Assembly: GCA_012845835.1 (NCBI GenBank)
Contig: JABAKD010000013.1
Coordinates: 13,136,348-13,200,347 of the forward strand
Length of the DNA: 64,000 bases
Source: Undaria pinnatifida
Taxonomy: Eukaryota > Sar > Phaeophyceae > Laminariales > Alariaceae
Direction of reading: 5' to 3'
Shown here: positions 63,897 to 64,000 of the stretch, piece by piece
Position numbering within the stretch: the stretch's first letter is position 1
Layout: every line of letters begins with the position of its first letter
Program-made: the position numbers and the translations under genes
Notes under the pieces: generated by a model
Seen by the model: the letters and a program-made list of their open reading frames with translations, nothing else
Told to the model about the DNA's origin: nothing
Databases searched by the model: none

Positions 63897-64000
63897 CAAA
63901 ACGCTTATGATTCCGCACTAATTCCAATGATTTGTGCCCGAAAACGCGGGTGCATCCTAAAGGGGTTAAGCGAGAGTCGTGTCATTCGTCGCCACCACTG
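63897..64000. other. Right edge, nothing recognised
   Basis: Too short to assign; either intron of the preceding ORF or its 3' flank. Confidence 0.3.

Overview
The window is nuclear DNA of an intron-rich eukaryote with a complex plastid, most likely a stramenopile and probably a brown alga (Phaeophyceae). The species is not determinable here. Three things point there: long GT-AG introns full of simple repeats; a red-chlorophyll-catabolite-reductase-like gene whose first exon encodes a signal peptide plus transit peptide with Phe at the junction (the secondary red plastid targeting type); and chromodomain Ty3/gypsy elements. No bacterial, viral or organellar gene set is present.

Layout. 1-8.1 kb (+): the 3' five exons of a class II HDAC/HDAH-type deacetylase; its 5' end lies left of the window. 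8.1-18.8 kb: gene-poor, degenerate minisatellites and dispersed repeats plus a 0.6-kb foldback element. 18.9-19.4 kb (-): a small zinc-ribbon, tail-anchored protein of unknown function, head-to-head with the next gene. 19.9-49.6 kb (+): the RCCR-like gene, nine exons joined by phase to 321 codons. Its sixth intron is 23.75 kb because two LTR retrotransposons landed in it: element 1 (24.8-32.8 kb, intact pol, no visible gag) and element 2 (33.2-47.2 kb, gag remnants and integrase but no RT, plus large internal minisatellites). 49.6-53.5 kb: repeats only. 53.5-62.1 kb (-): a Rab escort protein (REP) gene, seven exons, about 1596 residues against roughly 650 in animals; the excess is low-complexity and tandem-repeat insertions at non-conserved positions. 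62.3-63.9 kb (+): a Lys/Arg-rich low-complexity ORF divergent from REP.

The four host loci have unrelated roles (chromatin or protein deacetylation, chlorophyll breakdown in the plastid, an unknown membrane protein, Rab prenylation) and show no sign of working as one system. The most novel signals are the in-frame repeat expansion of REP, the retrotransposon-bloated RCCR intron, the two complementary-deficient LTR elements with near-identical LTRs, a chromodomain plus second putative reader at the end of element 2 integrase, and a GC-AG intron placed at the catalytic Tyr codon of the deacetylase.

All exon boundaries were derived by hand from reading frame, splice dinucleotides and family conservation; they need transcript support.
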